A stretch of DNA of 59,681 bases from Geminicoccaceae bacterium (GCA_028285265.1 JANQPX010000044.1:1-59681); one strand, 5' to 3'. Positions 9,605-18,762 are shown, counted from the first letter of the stretch. Translations and numbers: made by a program. Notes: generated by a model from the sequence alone, not told the origin.

Positions 9605-10126
9605 TCAGAAATAAATCAAGGCGGTGCTGCGCAGGCCATCTGGTAGATACTCATAAAGAGCCCCGCCTGGAATTTTGACCGACAGAAACGTCTTGAAAAT
9701 TAAGACGACGCCAAGGCCCATAAGCGCTGCGGCGCCAAGGAGTTTTGGGCTTCGATAGCCGGCGCGAAACGCCAACGTTACGGCGAAGATGAGTGTTGTC
9801 GGTAGATATCCGATGACTGGAACAGCGAACACATAAGCCATAAACCAGGCGAGATACTCGAACGAACGCAACCAGATTGCGACCTCGCCTAGACCTCGTC
9901 GTGCCTCCCGTTGCCGCCACTCGCCGAGTGCATGCAGGCCGCCGAAGACCGCCATACCGATGACGCCAATCGCTGGCCAGAATGCCGGTTGGGCGGCCAG
10001 TTGCCCTTTAGCCGAAAACTTGGTCTCGCCTTCGAGCTGCCAAACGAGCAGAAGCGAGACGGCGAGGAAAAGGAGCGCAAAGATCAAGCCTCCAGCACGC
10101 CTTGCCTCCTGAGCCCTAACATTCAT
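9605..10126 (-). CDS. tctB: Tripartite tricarboxylate transporter small permease TctB
   Basis: This 173-residue protein has four predicted membrane spans: an N-terminal span near 12-30, another near 47-66, and two in the C-terminal half. That is the size and layout of TctB. Sequence in this family diverges strongly, so the call rests mainly on its place between tctC and tctA. A 68-base gap separates it from tctC. Confidence 0.85.
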   Translation of the reverse strand: MNVRAQEARRAGGLIFALLFLAVSLLLVWQLEGETKFSAKGQLAAQPAFWPAIGVIGMAVFGGLHALGEWRQREARRGLGEVAIWLRSFEYLAWFMAYVFAVPVIGYLPTTLIFAVTLAFRAGYRSPKLLGAAALMGLGVVLIFKTFLSVKIPGGALYEYLPDGLRSTALIYF

Positions 10127-10194
10127 CGCTCAAACGGCCTCCCGCTGACTTTCCTCAGGTGCGGAACATCCGTTCAGGCTACCGCCCCTGAAGG

Positions 10195-11145
10195 TTACTC
10201 GAGGATGGCACTAATCTCAGCGAAGGTTTCGCTGTCCTCGACAATGCGCGCAGCTGCACTTTCGGCATCTTGCCAATAGACAAGGGCACCTGTGTCCTTA
10301 GCGAGTTGTTGCGCTCGTTCCGACATGACGGTTTCTTTCGCCACCGCAATGATTTTCTCACGCACATCATCAGGCGTGTCCTTGGCGACAAAAAGACCGT
10401 TCCAAAGGGCAATCCCCAATGCGGGATCAAGTTCGCCCATCGTCGGCACGCCTTCACGCACGGGTTCGTCGGTGACCGACGCCAGAATCTTGATATCGTC
10501 AATGCAAGGCAACACCAGCTGTAGGGTGGTATTGATCACATCGGCATCACCACTCGCCAGCGTATTGCAGTCCAGCATGTCGAACGCAGCTTCCGATCCC
10601 CATTCGAAGCCAGCATTCTTAGCATAAGCAAGCGACACGCGTGTTGGCGGCAAAGGAGCGCCGAAATGGCCAAGTGCCAAGTCATTCTCTTTGGCGTGGG
10701 CTGCTAGCTCTTCCATCGTCGAAAATGGTGCATCCCCACTTGCGGCCAGCACGAAGGGGTATGTGAGAAAGATGCCAAGCGGATCGAACTTCTCAGGCTG
10801 AAGCTCAGGAATACCGATCTTATGGCCAAGCACGGGAATGCCGATGACAAAGGAGCCGATGGTGTAGCCGTCGGCTGGGGCGTTCGCGACTTCGATAGCG
10901 CCTGGGAACGGCCCACCGCCGCCACCCGGCTTGTTCACGACAGCAGCTGGCACATCATAGGTCGCCTGAAAGTCTTCTGCGATCATGCGAGTCAAGACGT
11001 CTTCAAGATCGCCTGGAGGCCAAGGGACAATGAAATTGACTGGCTTTTCAGGATATTCGGCAATCGCCGCTGACATCGGCGCAGCCATCAAAGACGCGGC
11101 CGTCGCGGCAATCAGGACTCTCCACATCAACAGTCTCCCCATCAC
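10195..11145 (-). CDS. tctC: Tripartite tricarboxylate transporter binding protein TctC
   Basis: This 316-residue periplasmic solute-binding protein starts with a signal peptide (residues 1-29, AIAEYPEKPV at the mature start). It carries the family's opening strand VNFIVPWPPGDLEDVLTR, the PGGGG loop and the ADGYTIG segment. In Bug/Tct proteins these loops usually hold a carboxylate ligand. It is the first gene of a five-gene minus-strand operon and divergent from the IclR regulator, with the inverted repeat at 11158-11180 just upstream. The ligand is not predictable from sequence. Confidence 0.92.
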   Translation of the reverse strand: MMGRLLMWRVLIAATAASLMAAPMSAAIAEYPEKPVNFIVPWPPGDLEDVLTRMIAEDFQATYDVPAAVVNKPGGGGGPFPGAIEVANAPADGYTIGSFVIGIPVLGHKIGIPELQPEKFDPLGIFLTYPFVLAASGDAPFSTMEELAAHAKENDLALGHFGAPLPPTRVSLAYAKNAGFEWGSEAAFDMLDCNTLASGDADVINTTLQLVLPCIDDIKILASVTDEPVREGVPTMGELDPALGIALWNGLFVAKDTPDDVREKIIAVAKETVMSERAQQLAKDTGALVYWQDAESAAARIVEDSETFAEISAILE

Positions 11146-11157
11146 GACCCTGATTAG

Positions 11158-11180
11158 GTCGGATCATTATTCTATCCGAC
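11158..11180. promoter_or_regulatory. Inverted repeat, candidate IclR operator
   Basis: GTCGGAT and ATCCGAC form a perfect 7-bp dyad with a 9-base AT-rich spacer. It lies in the 88-base region between divergent tctC and the IclR gene, 13 bases before tctC on one side and 54 before the IclR ATG on the other. The position would allow one protein to control both directions. Binding by the adjacent IclR protein is inferred. Confidence 0.6.
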
Positions 11181-11233
11181 GGTTTCTATAATGATTGTCG
11201 CATCGTCTCCTAGCTGTCAAACTGTTTTCAGGG

Positions 11234-12049
11234 ATGACCACTAAGGAGCGACGATTGAGTACGGTCGATAAAGCCCTCAGCGTTTTGGACTTGTTTTCAG
11301 AGAGCCGCCCGTCGATCGGCCTCTCCGAGGCATCGAGATTGTTGCAGCGCGATAAAGCGACGGTACAACGCTACCTGGCTGTCCTGAATGAGCGGGGATT
11401 CTTGGAACAAGATCCGCTTACCCGCGCCTATCATCTCGGCCCCGCCGTGACTCGATTGGCCCTCGTGCGCGATCGTACATATCCCGTGGAGGTAAGTGTC
11501 CGAAAGCGACTGCGAAAGCTGGTCGTTGATACGGGTGAGACCGCCCATGTCTCGCACTTTCAAAAGGGCGGGCTGAGTGAAGTCTTAATCGAAGAGACCA
11601 CCTTTAATGGTACACGTGTCTATATCGATCCAGCAGAGCTCTTGCCGCTGCATGCAAGCGCCTCTGGCATCGCATTTCTCTCGGCGAAGCCGATGGATGA
11701 GGCTGCTCAGCTTTTAAATAGCCTTTTGAATCGGTATACGCACGCAACCCCCACCGATCTGGACGAGGTGCTGGATCACGTTCGATTGGCCAAAGAACGG
11801 CGCTATGCGCTGATGGCTGGAACGTTCGAGATCGATGTCGTTGGTATGGCCGCACCGATTTTCGACTTTGGTAATCACGTCTGTGGCGCCGTTGCTGTCG
11901 CTATGCCCGTTTCGCGCTTCAACAAAGACGTCGAGCGACGGAACCATTCCCGTGTCATCGATACAGCGGAGGATATCTCACGTCTGTATGGCGCCAATCT
12001 TTCGAGGGACGAAACGCCCGCCAAGCGGGAAGCATGTCTGGGAGCCTGA
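11234..12049 (+). CDS. IclR-family transcriptional regulator
   Basis: This 271-residue protein has an N-terminal winged helix (about 5-65: STVDKALSVLDLF...GLSEASRLL...KATVQRYLAVL). An IclR ligand-binding domain follows (about 80-255), with the ETAHVSHF strand and the LHASASGIAFL segment typical of the effector pocket. The frame extends up to a TTG at 11195, but the ATG at 11234 fits the family start better. It is divergent from the tct operon and lies 1 base before the aminotransferase gene, so it probably regulates both. The effector is unknown. Confidence 0.9.
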   Translation: MTTKERRLSTVDKALSVLDLFSESRPSIGLSEASRLLQRDKATVQRYLAVLNERGFLEQDPLTRAYHLGPAVTRLALVRDRTYPVEVSVRKRLRKLVVDTGETAHVSHFQKGGLSEVLIEETTFNGTRVYIDPAELLPLHASASGIAFLSAKPMDEAAQLLNSLLNRYTHATPTDLDEVLDHVRLAKERRYALMAGTFEIDVVGMAAPIFDFGNHVCGAVAVAMPVSRFNKDVERRNHSRVIDTAEDISRLYGANLSRDETPAKREACLGA

Positions 12050-12050
12050 C

Positions 12051-13403
12051 ATGAAAGACAACAACTTCCTAAAAGAGAACAATGCGCGGCATATCTGGCA
12101 CCCCATGGGCCATCCCGGGAAACTAAGAGCCAGTGATGCCCCAACGATCATCACCGGCGCCGATGGCGTTCACGTCACGGACATCGATGATCATCGTGTC
12201 GTCGATGGCGTCGGTGGGCTTTGGAACGTCAACCTCGGCTACTCCTGCGATCCTGTCAAACTGGCGATCGCGGCCCAGCTCGATCGCCTCCCCTACTACT
12301 CCGCTTTTGCAGGTACATCGAATGATGCTGCAATCGAATTGTCCTATACACTATCAGAGTGGTTCGCCTGGGAGGGTATGGGCCGCGCCTTTTTTACCAG
12401 CGGTGGATCGGACTCAGTCGAGACGGCACTTCGCTTGGCGCGACAGTATCACAAACTACGTGGGGAACCCGGTCGCACTAAGTTTCTAAGCCTCAAAAAG
12501 GGCTATCACGGAACGCATTTCGGTGGCGCGTCGGTCAATGGCAATAACCGCTTTAGAACGTCCTATGAACCATTGCTTGCTGGCTGCCGCCACCTCCCTG
12601 CCCCTTACCCTTATCGCGATCCAAACGGGATCAGCGACCCAGAGCGTCTTGCCCAATCGATCCTTGCTACAGCAGAAGACGAGATCGCATTCGAGGGCGC
12701 AGGCACGATCGCGGCGTTCATAATGGAACCCATCCTTGGTGCGGGCGGCGTCCACGTACCGCATGCAACCTTGATGCCTGGTATGCGCGACATCTGCGAC
12801 CGGAACGGTATCCTTATGATCGCCGATGAGGTCATCACCGGATTCGGACGAAGCGGCGACTGGTCAGGGTCGCGCCATTGGAACGTCAGGCCGGACATGA
12901 TGTGCCTCGCAAAGGCGATTACCAATGGTTACTTCCCCTTCGGCGCGACAATGCTGAGCGATGCCGTTGCCGAGGTGTTCGAGCGAGCCGGCGCCGAGGG
13001 GTTCATTGGCCACGGTTACACCTATTCGGCCCATCCCGTGGGCGCAGCTGCCGCTAGTGCTTGTCTTGCCGAGACTCAAAGATTGAATGTTAAAGACAAC
13101 GCTGCCTCCCGAGGGGTACAGATCTATGAAGGCCTCCTCAAGCTCCAAGCCAAACATGATGTGATCGGCGACGTCCGCGGTGGCCATGGCCTGATGACAG
13201 CGATTGAATTGGTCTCCGACCGTAAGACGAAAACGCCGGTAACGCCGGACGTGGGCCTGAAGGTTCAGCGGTTGGCCTATGAAAACGGCGCGATGCTTCG
13301 AGCGTCTGGCCCTAACATCATCATTTCTCCACCGCTTATCCTGTCCGCTGCAGATGCTGATGCGATCATTGGGGCCATTGAGAAGGCGGTCTCATCGATC
13401 TAG
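12051..13403 (+). CDS. Class III PLP-dependent aminotransferase
   Basis: This 450-residue protein is an omega-type (class III) aminotransferase. Visible marks are FTSGGSDSVETALRLAR (PLP phosphate region, about 115-131), KKGYHG (149-154), D259 in IADEVITGFGRSG and the Schiff-base lysine K288 in CLAKAITNGY. The open frame runs further upstream, but the ATG at 12051 begins 1 base after the IclR stop, and the translation upstream of it lies inside that gene. With the OYE flavoprotein and the transporter it suggests use of an amine or amino-acid-like compound. The substrate is not assigned. Confidence 0.9.
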   Translation: MKDNNFLKENNARHIWHPMGHPGKLRASDAPTIITGADGVHVTDIDDHRVVDGVGGLWNVNLGYSCDPVKLAIAAQLDRLPYYSAFAGTSNDAAIELSYTLSEWFAWEGMGRAFFTSGGSDSVETALRLARQYHKLRGEPGRTKFLSLKKGYHGTHFGGASVNGNNRFRTSYEPLLAGCRHLPAPYPYRDPNGISDPERLAQSILATAEDEIAFEGAGTIAAFIMEPILGAGGVHVPHATLMPGMRDICDRNGILMIADEVITGFGRSGDWSGSRHWNVRPDMMCLAKAITNGYFPFGATMLSDAVAEVFERAGAEGFIGHGYTYSAHPVGAAAASACLAETQRLNVKDNAASRGVQIYEGLLKLQAKHDVIGDVRGGHGLMTAIELVSDRKTKTPVTPDVGLKVQRLAYENGAMLRASGPNIIISPPLILSAADADAIIGAIEKAVSSI

Positions 13404-13633
13404 TGGAGGAATGAGTCTAAGCCGCTGACCTTTGAGATCAAATGAACGACTTTTGACGATCAGAGGCTCTCCCGAGAGCGCGCGAAACCGGCGTGATCGA
13501 AGCTGGTCGGTCACACGTCCGCTGATCGAGCATGTCGCAAACCGGCAGCAAGGCCGTCTGTCGGCTCCACGACTGTTTGATCATCATGTAGTGTGGGGAT
13601 GTCGTGCAGTGAATTTCGCAAACCAGCGCTCGA

Positions 13634-13801
13634 TCAGTCCTCACTGGCCTGTAGCGGTGGCGACTGGTCAACGCCAGTCTCATCTTCAGTTTCGGCCGAA
13701 CTCCGCTTTTCGGCTTTGGCCTCCCGCTTTGCGGCCTTTTTTGCGGCTTTCGCCCGCTCACGTTCATGTCGCTCGAAACGGTAGTTTGGCTTGCGGGGCA
13801 T
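13634..13801 (-). CDS. Small basic coiled protein, unknown function
   Basis: This 55-residue minus-strand ORF opens MPRKPNYRFERHERERAK and continues as an Ala/Lys/Glu-rich charged helix (AAKKAAKREAKAEKR), then an acidic tail. Its strong amino-acid bias and its position 84 bases downstream of a cold-shock gene on the same strand suggest a real gene. I believe similar short proteins beginning with this basic motif are widespread in Alphaproteobacteria, but none has a function I can name. Nucleic-acid binding is a guess from charge. Confidence 0.6.
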   Translation of the reverse strand: MPRKPNYRFERHERERAKAAKKAAKREAKAEKRSSAETEDETGVDQSPPLQASED

Positions 13802-13885
13802 GAACTCCCAATCAGTGTTGTTTTCGTTAAAGACGAGATGGCACCTCTGCTGGAGAGAGCCTCTCGTCTGTTTGTCGATAAAAGA

Positions 13886-14095
13886 TCAATCCACGACGCG
13901 GAGACTTTCTGCTGACGATTTACCGTCACGACCCGGCGTCAGCTCATATTCGATTTGCTGACCATCTGCGAGGCCCTGGAGGCCAGCTCGCTCGACGGCC
14001 GAGATATGGACGAAAACGTCCTTAGATCCGTCATCCGGCTGAATAAACCCGTAACCTTTAGTGGCGTTGAACCACTTCACTGTACCTGATGCCAT
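13886..14095 (-). CDS. Cold-shock protein (CspA family)
   Basis: This 69-residue OB-fold protein has RNP1 (KGYGFIQ) and RNP2 (VFVHISAV) intact, and is normal length. It binds single-stranded RNA/DNA and acts as an RNA chaperone. GGAAGG lies about 10 bases before the ATG, preceded by the palindrome GGAAATTTCC, so an untranslated leader with its own structure is possible. A second Csp lies at 16280 and an RNA helicase lies between them. Confidence 0.96.
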   Translation of the reverse strand: MASGTVKWFNATKGYGFIQPDDGSKDVFVHISAVERAGLQGLADGQQIEYELTPGRDGKSSAESLRVVD

Positions 14096-14880
14096 GCTCG
14101 TTTCCCTTCCTTGGAAATTTCCTTGGTCAAGCAGGAGAACTCCTACAAGACATTGTAAAAGTGCTCGAGCCGAGTCCGCGACCTTAGCCGATCGCTAGGA
14201 TTACGCAATGAGCATAATCATCCCAGGCAACATTGTTCTGGAAACGAGTCCAAACAATTCGCGACGACGAAGCGGTGGGAATGAAGGACCAGGCTTATGA
14301 GAAGACAAGTCTCAAACCGTCGGGGCCAAAGACGATCACCCCCGAAATAATCTGCCGATCGTCACCGCGGTTCTCATAGGCGCCAGCGCTCATGCCATCA
14401 AAGGTCCGGGGCTCAACGGTTTTCTTAGCATGAAGACCGAACCTGCCACCGATCCTCTTTCGATACAGGTTCTACGTGGACACAAGCCAATTCCATTGAA
14501 GGTTCGACCTTTTTACTTGAATGGCTGGTGTTGAATGAGGTGTCACATAGTGGCAGCGTCCTGCGACGAACGCTTAATCCATCAGATTGCCCGCGATGCC
14601 ACTGGCGCCCTTGCTGATTACTACGTCGCGCCGCGGAATGATTTTAATTGCTATCCCGCTTGCGGTGTGGTTTGGTCACGCATCAATTGCCGTGTGTGGA
14701 CAACGATAAGCTTGTTGGCGGCCTTTGTAGGGCATTCGTGGATGGCCATTTGGCTGTTTCGCCGATGTACGCAATCAAAAACCCACCGGCAGTCCATCCA
14801 TACTGACAGCCTTAACGGCACTAAGCCGTCGAACGGTCACGACATGTGAACCGGGCACCTCGGCTAGAGAGAGTTCTCAC
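14096..14880. other. Long intergenic stretch between cold-shock and helicase genes
   Basis: Besides the csp leader it holds a coding-like minus-strand fragment (14295-14471, listed separately). A plus-strand frame at 14535-14849 has no start signal or recognisable motif. I see no terminator or repeat. Confidence 0.4.
14295..14471 (-). pseudogene. Coding-like remnant without a start codon
   Basis: One minus-strand frame stays open for 58 codons between TAG (14472-14474) and TAA (14295-14297). It reads like ordinary protein, with segments VEPRTFDGMSAGAYEN and ISGVIVFGPDGLRLVFS. No ATG, GTG or TTG lies in a sensible place before the conserved-looking part; the only ATG is internal. It may be the tail of a decayed gene or a short gene with an unusual start. 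I do not recognise the family. Confidence 0.3.
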
Positions 14881-16212
14881 TTGAAACAATTCCATGACCT
14901 TGGCCTCGCCAGTTCGATCCTTCGAGCTGTTGTGGCTGAAGGCTATGAAACACCAACGCCAATCCAGGCAACGGTGATTCCTGCCATGCTCGCGTCCAAC
15001 GATATCCTTGCACTTGCACAGACCGGAACGGGCAAGACGGCATCTTTTGTCCTCCCTTTGCTTGATCGGCTTGGTCATCAGCGCCCGACGGCAAAGGCGA
15101 AAAGCTGCGGAGCGCTCATCCTGGCGCCGACGCGGGAACTCGCCGAACAAATAGCCGTCAGCATTCGCACCTACGGTCGCTTCACGCGCCACTCGGCAAC
15201 GGTGGTTGTTGGCGGTGTCAAGCCAGGCCCGCAGATCCGAGCTCTTGCGAAGGGCGTCGACATCGTTGTCGCGACACCCGGACGGCTCCTCGATCATCTC
15301 GGAAGTGGCGCCCTTCATCTTAATGATACCGATATTGCCGTCTTAGACGAAGCCGACCAGATGTTGGATCTCGGCTTCACCCCGGCAATTCGCAAAATTC
15401 TGGGCCATATCAAGGGTGCAAGGCAGACGGTCCTGCTCTCAGCCACCATGCCGAAGGCAATCAGACGGCTCGCCAAGGAATTCTTGAGAGACCCACTGGA
15501 GATCTCGGTCGCGCCCGCATCCAGAACCATTGAGCGGATTAATCAAAAAGCAGTGCACGTGGACAAACCCGGCAAGCGGCAAGCGCTGATCGATATTTTA
15601 GGTGGTGGCGATGTCGAACGCGCCATCGTGTTCACCCGTACGAAGCGTGGCGCCGACAAGGTCAATGAGTACCTCCAAGAGGCTGGCCTGGTTACCGATG
15701 CTATCCACGGCAACAAAAGCCAAGGTCAGCGCAGAAGGACTCTCGCCAGCTTTCGGTCAGGCAAAGTCAAGGTGTTGGTCGCTACAGATATCGCCGCAAG
15801 AGGCATCGACGTCGACGACGTTTCACATGTCGTCAACTATGAACTTCCCGATATGCCTGAGGCCTATGTCCATCGAATAGGCAGGACGGCAAGAGCCGGG
15901 AAGAGTGGTATCGCTGTCTCTCTGTATGACAAGAGCGAACAGCCTTTGCTGCACGGAATAGAGCGTCTGATTGGGCGTAAACTTGAGGCTCCGTCAAGTC
16001 AGATCGCGGCTCGCAGCCAGGGCGATGACATGACGCCAAGAAAGCGGTCGCACAAGTTCGCTGACGACAAGCCTTCCAAACGCCGGCGCAGCAAACGTCA
16101 TGCTCGTGGCAAGCCGATCTCGGCGCGTTCACCATCTACGACGCCGCCGAAGAACGGCCGAGGCAAGCCTGCGCGTCGAGGTCGTTCCGTCGACCGACAC
16201 GCCACTTTATAG
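14881..16212 (+). CDS. DEAD-box RNA helicase, RhlE type
   Basis: This 443-residue ATP-dependent RNA helicase has all core motifs: Q motif (GYETPTPIQ), motif I AQTGTGKT, Ia PTRELAEQ, Ib TPGRLLDH, II DEAD, III SAT, V ATDIAARGID and VI HRIGRTARAG. A basic Arg/Lys-rich tail (about 375-443) would bind RNA. The start is a TTG at 14881 that gives the family's usual opening (FHDLGLASSILRAVVAEGY) and follows AGAGAG. With Csp genes on both sides, a role in unwinding RNA at low temperature is likely. Confidence 0.93.
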   Translation: MKQFHDLGLASSILRAVVAEGYETPTPIQATVIPAMLASNDILALAQTGTGKTASFVLPLLDRLGHQRPTAKAKSCGALILAPTRELAEQIAVSIRTYGRFTRHSATVVVGGVKPGPQIRALAKGVDIVVATPGRLLDHLGSGALHLNDTDIAVLDEADQMLDLGFTPAIRKILGHIKGARQTVLLSATMPKAIRRLAKEFLRDPLEISVAPASRTIERINQKAVHVDKPGKRQALIDILGGGDVERAIVFTRTKRGADKVNEYLQEAGLVTDAIHGNKSQGQRRRTLASFRSGKVKVLVATDIAARGIDVDDVSHVVNYELPDMPEAYVHRIGRTARAGKSGIAVSLYDKSEQPLLHGIERLIGRKLEAPSSQIAARSQGDDMTPRKRSHKFADDKPSKRRRSKRHARGKPISARSPSTTPPKNGRGKPARRGRSVDRHATL

Positions 16213-16279
16213 GGCGTCAATCTTTCCCCACTTGGCGGCGCCTGGGCGTTCGCCATAACACTGAAAAGGACGTGAGACT

Positions 16280-16489
16280 ATGAACAAGGGTACCGTTAAA
16301 TGGTTCAACGCCACCAAAGGTTATGGCTTCATCAGCCCGGACAACGGTGGTGGTGACGTCTTTGTGCATATTAGCGCGGTGGAGCAAGCCGGCCTCGGTG
16401 GACTGAACGAAGGGCAATCCATTTCCTATGAGGTTCAAGTCGATCAACAGCGCGGCAAGTCATCGGCGGTGAACTTGCAGACGAACTGA
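16280..16489 (+). CDS. Cold-shock protein (CspA family)
   Basis: This 69-residue protein is closely similar to the Csp at 13886-14095, sharing GTVKWFNATKGYGFI and DVFVHISAVE. RNP1 and RNP2 are intact. It follows the helicase by 67 bases on the same strand and could be read from the helicase promoter. A Gly-rich insertion (NGGGDV) replaces GSKDV of the other copy. Confidence 0.96.
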   Translation: MNKGTVKWFNATKGYGFISPDNGGGDVFVHISAVEQAGLGGLNEGQSISYEVQVDQQRGKSSAVNLQTN

Positions 16490-16618
16490 TCCGATTGGTC
16501 AATGGGCGTGCGTTGACGTCGGCTAGACGCCAACGCTTCGCCTGAGGTCGGTGGGCATCGTTGACAGCTCGACGGTACTGATCTGGTGGATGTCAAGAAA
16601 TCGGAGGAGGACCTAGAA

Positions 16619-16885
16619 ATGCAAACCAACAAATCCAATCCACAGCGAAAGGCTGATGATCTTGCCGCCAGAGATCGAGCCGTCATGCGAGAGATCCAAG
16701 AGGAGCAAGAGAAGCGAAACAAGAAGACGGCTCGTCTTCGAGCGCTTCGTCTGGCGAAGGAAGCCTCTGACAAAGAAGCAGCAATCGCGGAGGAAGCCAA
16801 TCGCCAGCTCGCTGCTCAACGCGTATTGGAACCGTCATCAACCCGAAAGTCTCTCTCACGCCGCACCAAAAGAGAAGCCGCTTAG
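16619..16885 (+). CDS. Small charged coiled-coil protein, unknown function
   Basis: This 88-residue protein is almost entirely charged helix: long Lys/Arg/Glu stretches (EIQEEQEKRNKKTARLRALRLAK) with a basic tail (SLSRRTKREAA). GGAGGA lies 8 bases before the ATG, so this start is chosen over the in-frame GTG at 16586. It lies 130 bases after the Csp gene on the same strand. I do not recognise it; RNA or DNA binding is plausible from charge. Confidence 0.6.
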   Translation: MQTNKSNPQRKADDLAARDRAVMREIQEEQEKRNKKTARLRALRLAKEASDKEAAIAEEANRQLAAQRVLEPSSTRKSLSRRTKREAA

Positions 16886-17040
16886 AAGAATGATTCGAAA
16901 GAATAGTCCATGCAACGCGGGTCTTCTTGGGCCGGCTGTAGCATGTCACTTGGCTCAGCAAAACGTCTCTGCCGTCATACTGCCATCTTTACACGTTGAT
17001 CGAGCACTTGTCTGATGTGTCCGGTTAATCTCTTAACTGC

Positions 17041-17391
17041 ATGCGAGTGTCCTTGATCATGCTCATACCGATCACTCGCCTCCAAACAACCCTAGAAGCT
17101 AACCGGCAGAAGATCGATGGTCAGACCGAAGAATGGCCAGTTGTCTGTCTTTACACGCCGCTTGGAAAAAGCGTTTGGCTCTTGTCGAAGGTCGATCCGG
17201 TCGACAAGGACAAGGCGTTCGGTTTGTGCGATGACGGCTTTGGCCATCCAACATTCCAATATGTAAGCCTGTCCGAACTCGCCAATCGCTTCGGCCATCT
17301 GTCAGTTCGTTGGGATGATAAGTTTAAGGCGGTACAATCGCTCAGTGACTATGCCAAAGTCGCAAGAGAAATAGGCTATATTCAACGTTGA
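17041..17391 (+). CDS. DUF2958-like protein
   Basis: This 116-residue protein resembles the DUF2958 family. It has the PVVCLYTPLG strand, then W-L-L-S near 47, a short FGLCDDGFGHPTFQYVSLSELA segment (family form: FGYV...EWGYFSLSEL) and a C-terminal helix. DUF2958 genes are usually found on plasmids and integrative elements, and their function is unknown. An ATG at 17059 (MLIPITRL) is an equally good start. Distant mobile-type genes also occur at 31969-33282 and 49258-51951. Confidence 0.6.
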   Translation: MRVSLIMLIPITRLQTTLEANRQKIDGQTEEWPVVCLYTPLGKSVWLLSKVDPVDKDKAFGLCDDGFGHPTFQYVSLSELANRFGHLSVRWDDKFKAVQSLSDYAKVAREIGYIQR

Positions 17392-17486
17392 GTAGCGTCT
17401 TGTTTCGGTCCTTGCAGATTTTCCCCCAACAAACGCGATGACGCACGGCGTGCCTTACCGTCAGTCGCGGACGGACTGCTAAGCCA

Positions 17487-18656
17487 GTGCCGGTCAATCA
17501 ATCACGCGCCTATCACCGAGCGCGCAAACCGGATGCATACCCGCATCATTTCGCCTTCTCCAATCAACGAAAGCCGGAGCGACAAACATTGCCCTCGACT
17601 TTGACCTTAACAATTGACAGAGAGCGCCCGCCAAACGGTCAATCCACCTTGGACGTCGCGACACTATGTGAGAAAGAGCTGGCAAGAAAGCTAGCGGTCT
17701 ATCGAACACCGAACCTGAAACGGGGTCTTTTCGAGCTATTCGCTACGGCTGCGCCTTTTTTGACCCTTTGGGTGGCTATGCTCATCGGCATCAAGCTAGG
17801 TTATTGGCTGAGCCTCCTTCTCGCCCTGCCAGCAGGGGTATTTCTGGCACGATTATTCTTGATCCAGCACGACTGCGGACATGGTTCTTTTTTCAAGAGC
17901 CATCGGGCAAACGACATGCTCGGCCGCATCCTCAGTGTCCTGACACTGACGCCTTATGACGATTGGCGACGAAGCCACGCCAAGCATCATGCAGGCTCAG
18001 GCCATCTCGACCGTCGCGGCATTGGCGATATCGATTTGTTGACGGTCGCTGAATATCAAGCTTTGCCGTTTCGCCGGCGTCTTGCTTATCGTCTATCGAG
18101 GCACGCCCTTGTCCTACTAACGATCGGACCGATCTACGTTTTCATATTCCGTCAACGTCTACCGAGCGAACTCTTCCGAGCCGACTGGCGCGCCTGGACC
18201 AGCACACTTTGCACCAACCTTGCAATCACCGTCTTCATTATCGCGCTTGGCATGTTCATGGGGCTTGATTCGATTCTTCTAGTCCATCTTCCGATCACGT
18301 TGATTGCTGCGGCCATTGGTATCTGGCTCTTTTTTGTTCAGCATCAGTTCGAGAATACCTACTGGGCACGTGACCCGGAATGGACTTTTCATAAAAGCGC
18401 CTTCCGTGGCAGCACCCATTATGATCTTCCGTCGCCATTGCGTTGGCTGACGGCAAACATCGGCATCCATCATGTCCACCACCTCGTCAGTCGTATCCCG
18501 AGCTATCGTCTCAATGAGGTTCTGAAACACCATCCTGAGCTGCGCGATATTGGTCGTCTCACCCTGACACAAAGTTTCAAGTGCTTTCGTTTAGCGCTCT
18601 GGGACGAGCAACGCCAACGGCTCGTGGGCTTTCGGGATGCCCACGCCCTGACTTGA
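17487..18656 (+). CDS. Membrane fatty acid desaturase
   Basis: This 389-residue integral membrane di-iron enzyme should introduce a double bond into acyl chains. The three histidine boxes are H128DCGH, H164AKHH and H328HVHH, with an extra H286 in the Q-H-Q-F-E segment. Hydrophobic pairs lie near 85-125 and 205-285, as in acyl-lipid desaturases. The first 50-60 residues are polar and not conserved-looking; the GTG at 17487 is uncertain, and TTG codons at about 17589 or 17649 are alternatives. Position after Csp and helicase genes fits membrane adaptation to cold. Confidence 0.88.
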   Translation: MPVNQSRAYHRARKPDAYPHHFAFSNQRKPERQTLPSTLTLTIDRERPPNGQSTLDVATLCEKELARKLAVYRTPNLKRGLFELFATAAPFLTLWVAMLIGIKLGYWLSLLLALPAGVFLARLFLIQHDCGHGSFFKSHRANDMLGRILSVLTLTPYDDWRRSHAKHHAGSGHLDRRGIGDIDLLTVAEYQALPFRRRLAYRLSRHALVLLTIGPIYVFIFRQRLPSELFRADWRAWTSTLCTNLAITVFIIALGMFMGLDSILLVHLPITLIAAAIGIWLFFVQHQFENTYWARDPEWTFHKSAFRGSTHYDLPSPLRWLTANIGIHHVHHLVSRIPSYRLNEVLKHHPELRDIGRLTLTQSFKCFRLALWDEQRQRLVGFRDAHALT

Positions 18657-18762
18657 TGGATCGATCCATAGTCTGATGACAGCCGTTTTGAGCAGAGATC
18701 GACGCCTAACGAGGACTTGTTTTGGGAAGTGAAGGAGACGTTTGACGATCCAGCTTGGCCGG

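Noticed and set aside
11835..12050. 72-codon upstream extension of the aminotransferase frame
   Set aside because: It lies entirely within the IclR gene in another frame, and the ATG at 12051 gives the family start.
14535..14849. 104-codon plus-strand ORF before the helicase
   Set aside because: No start signal, no domain, and odd composition.
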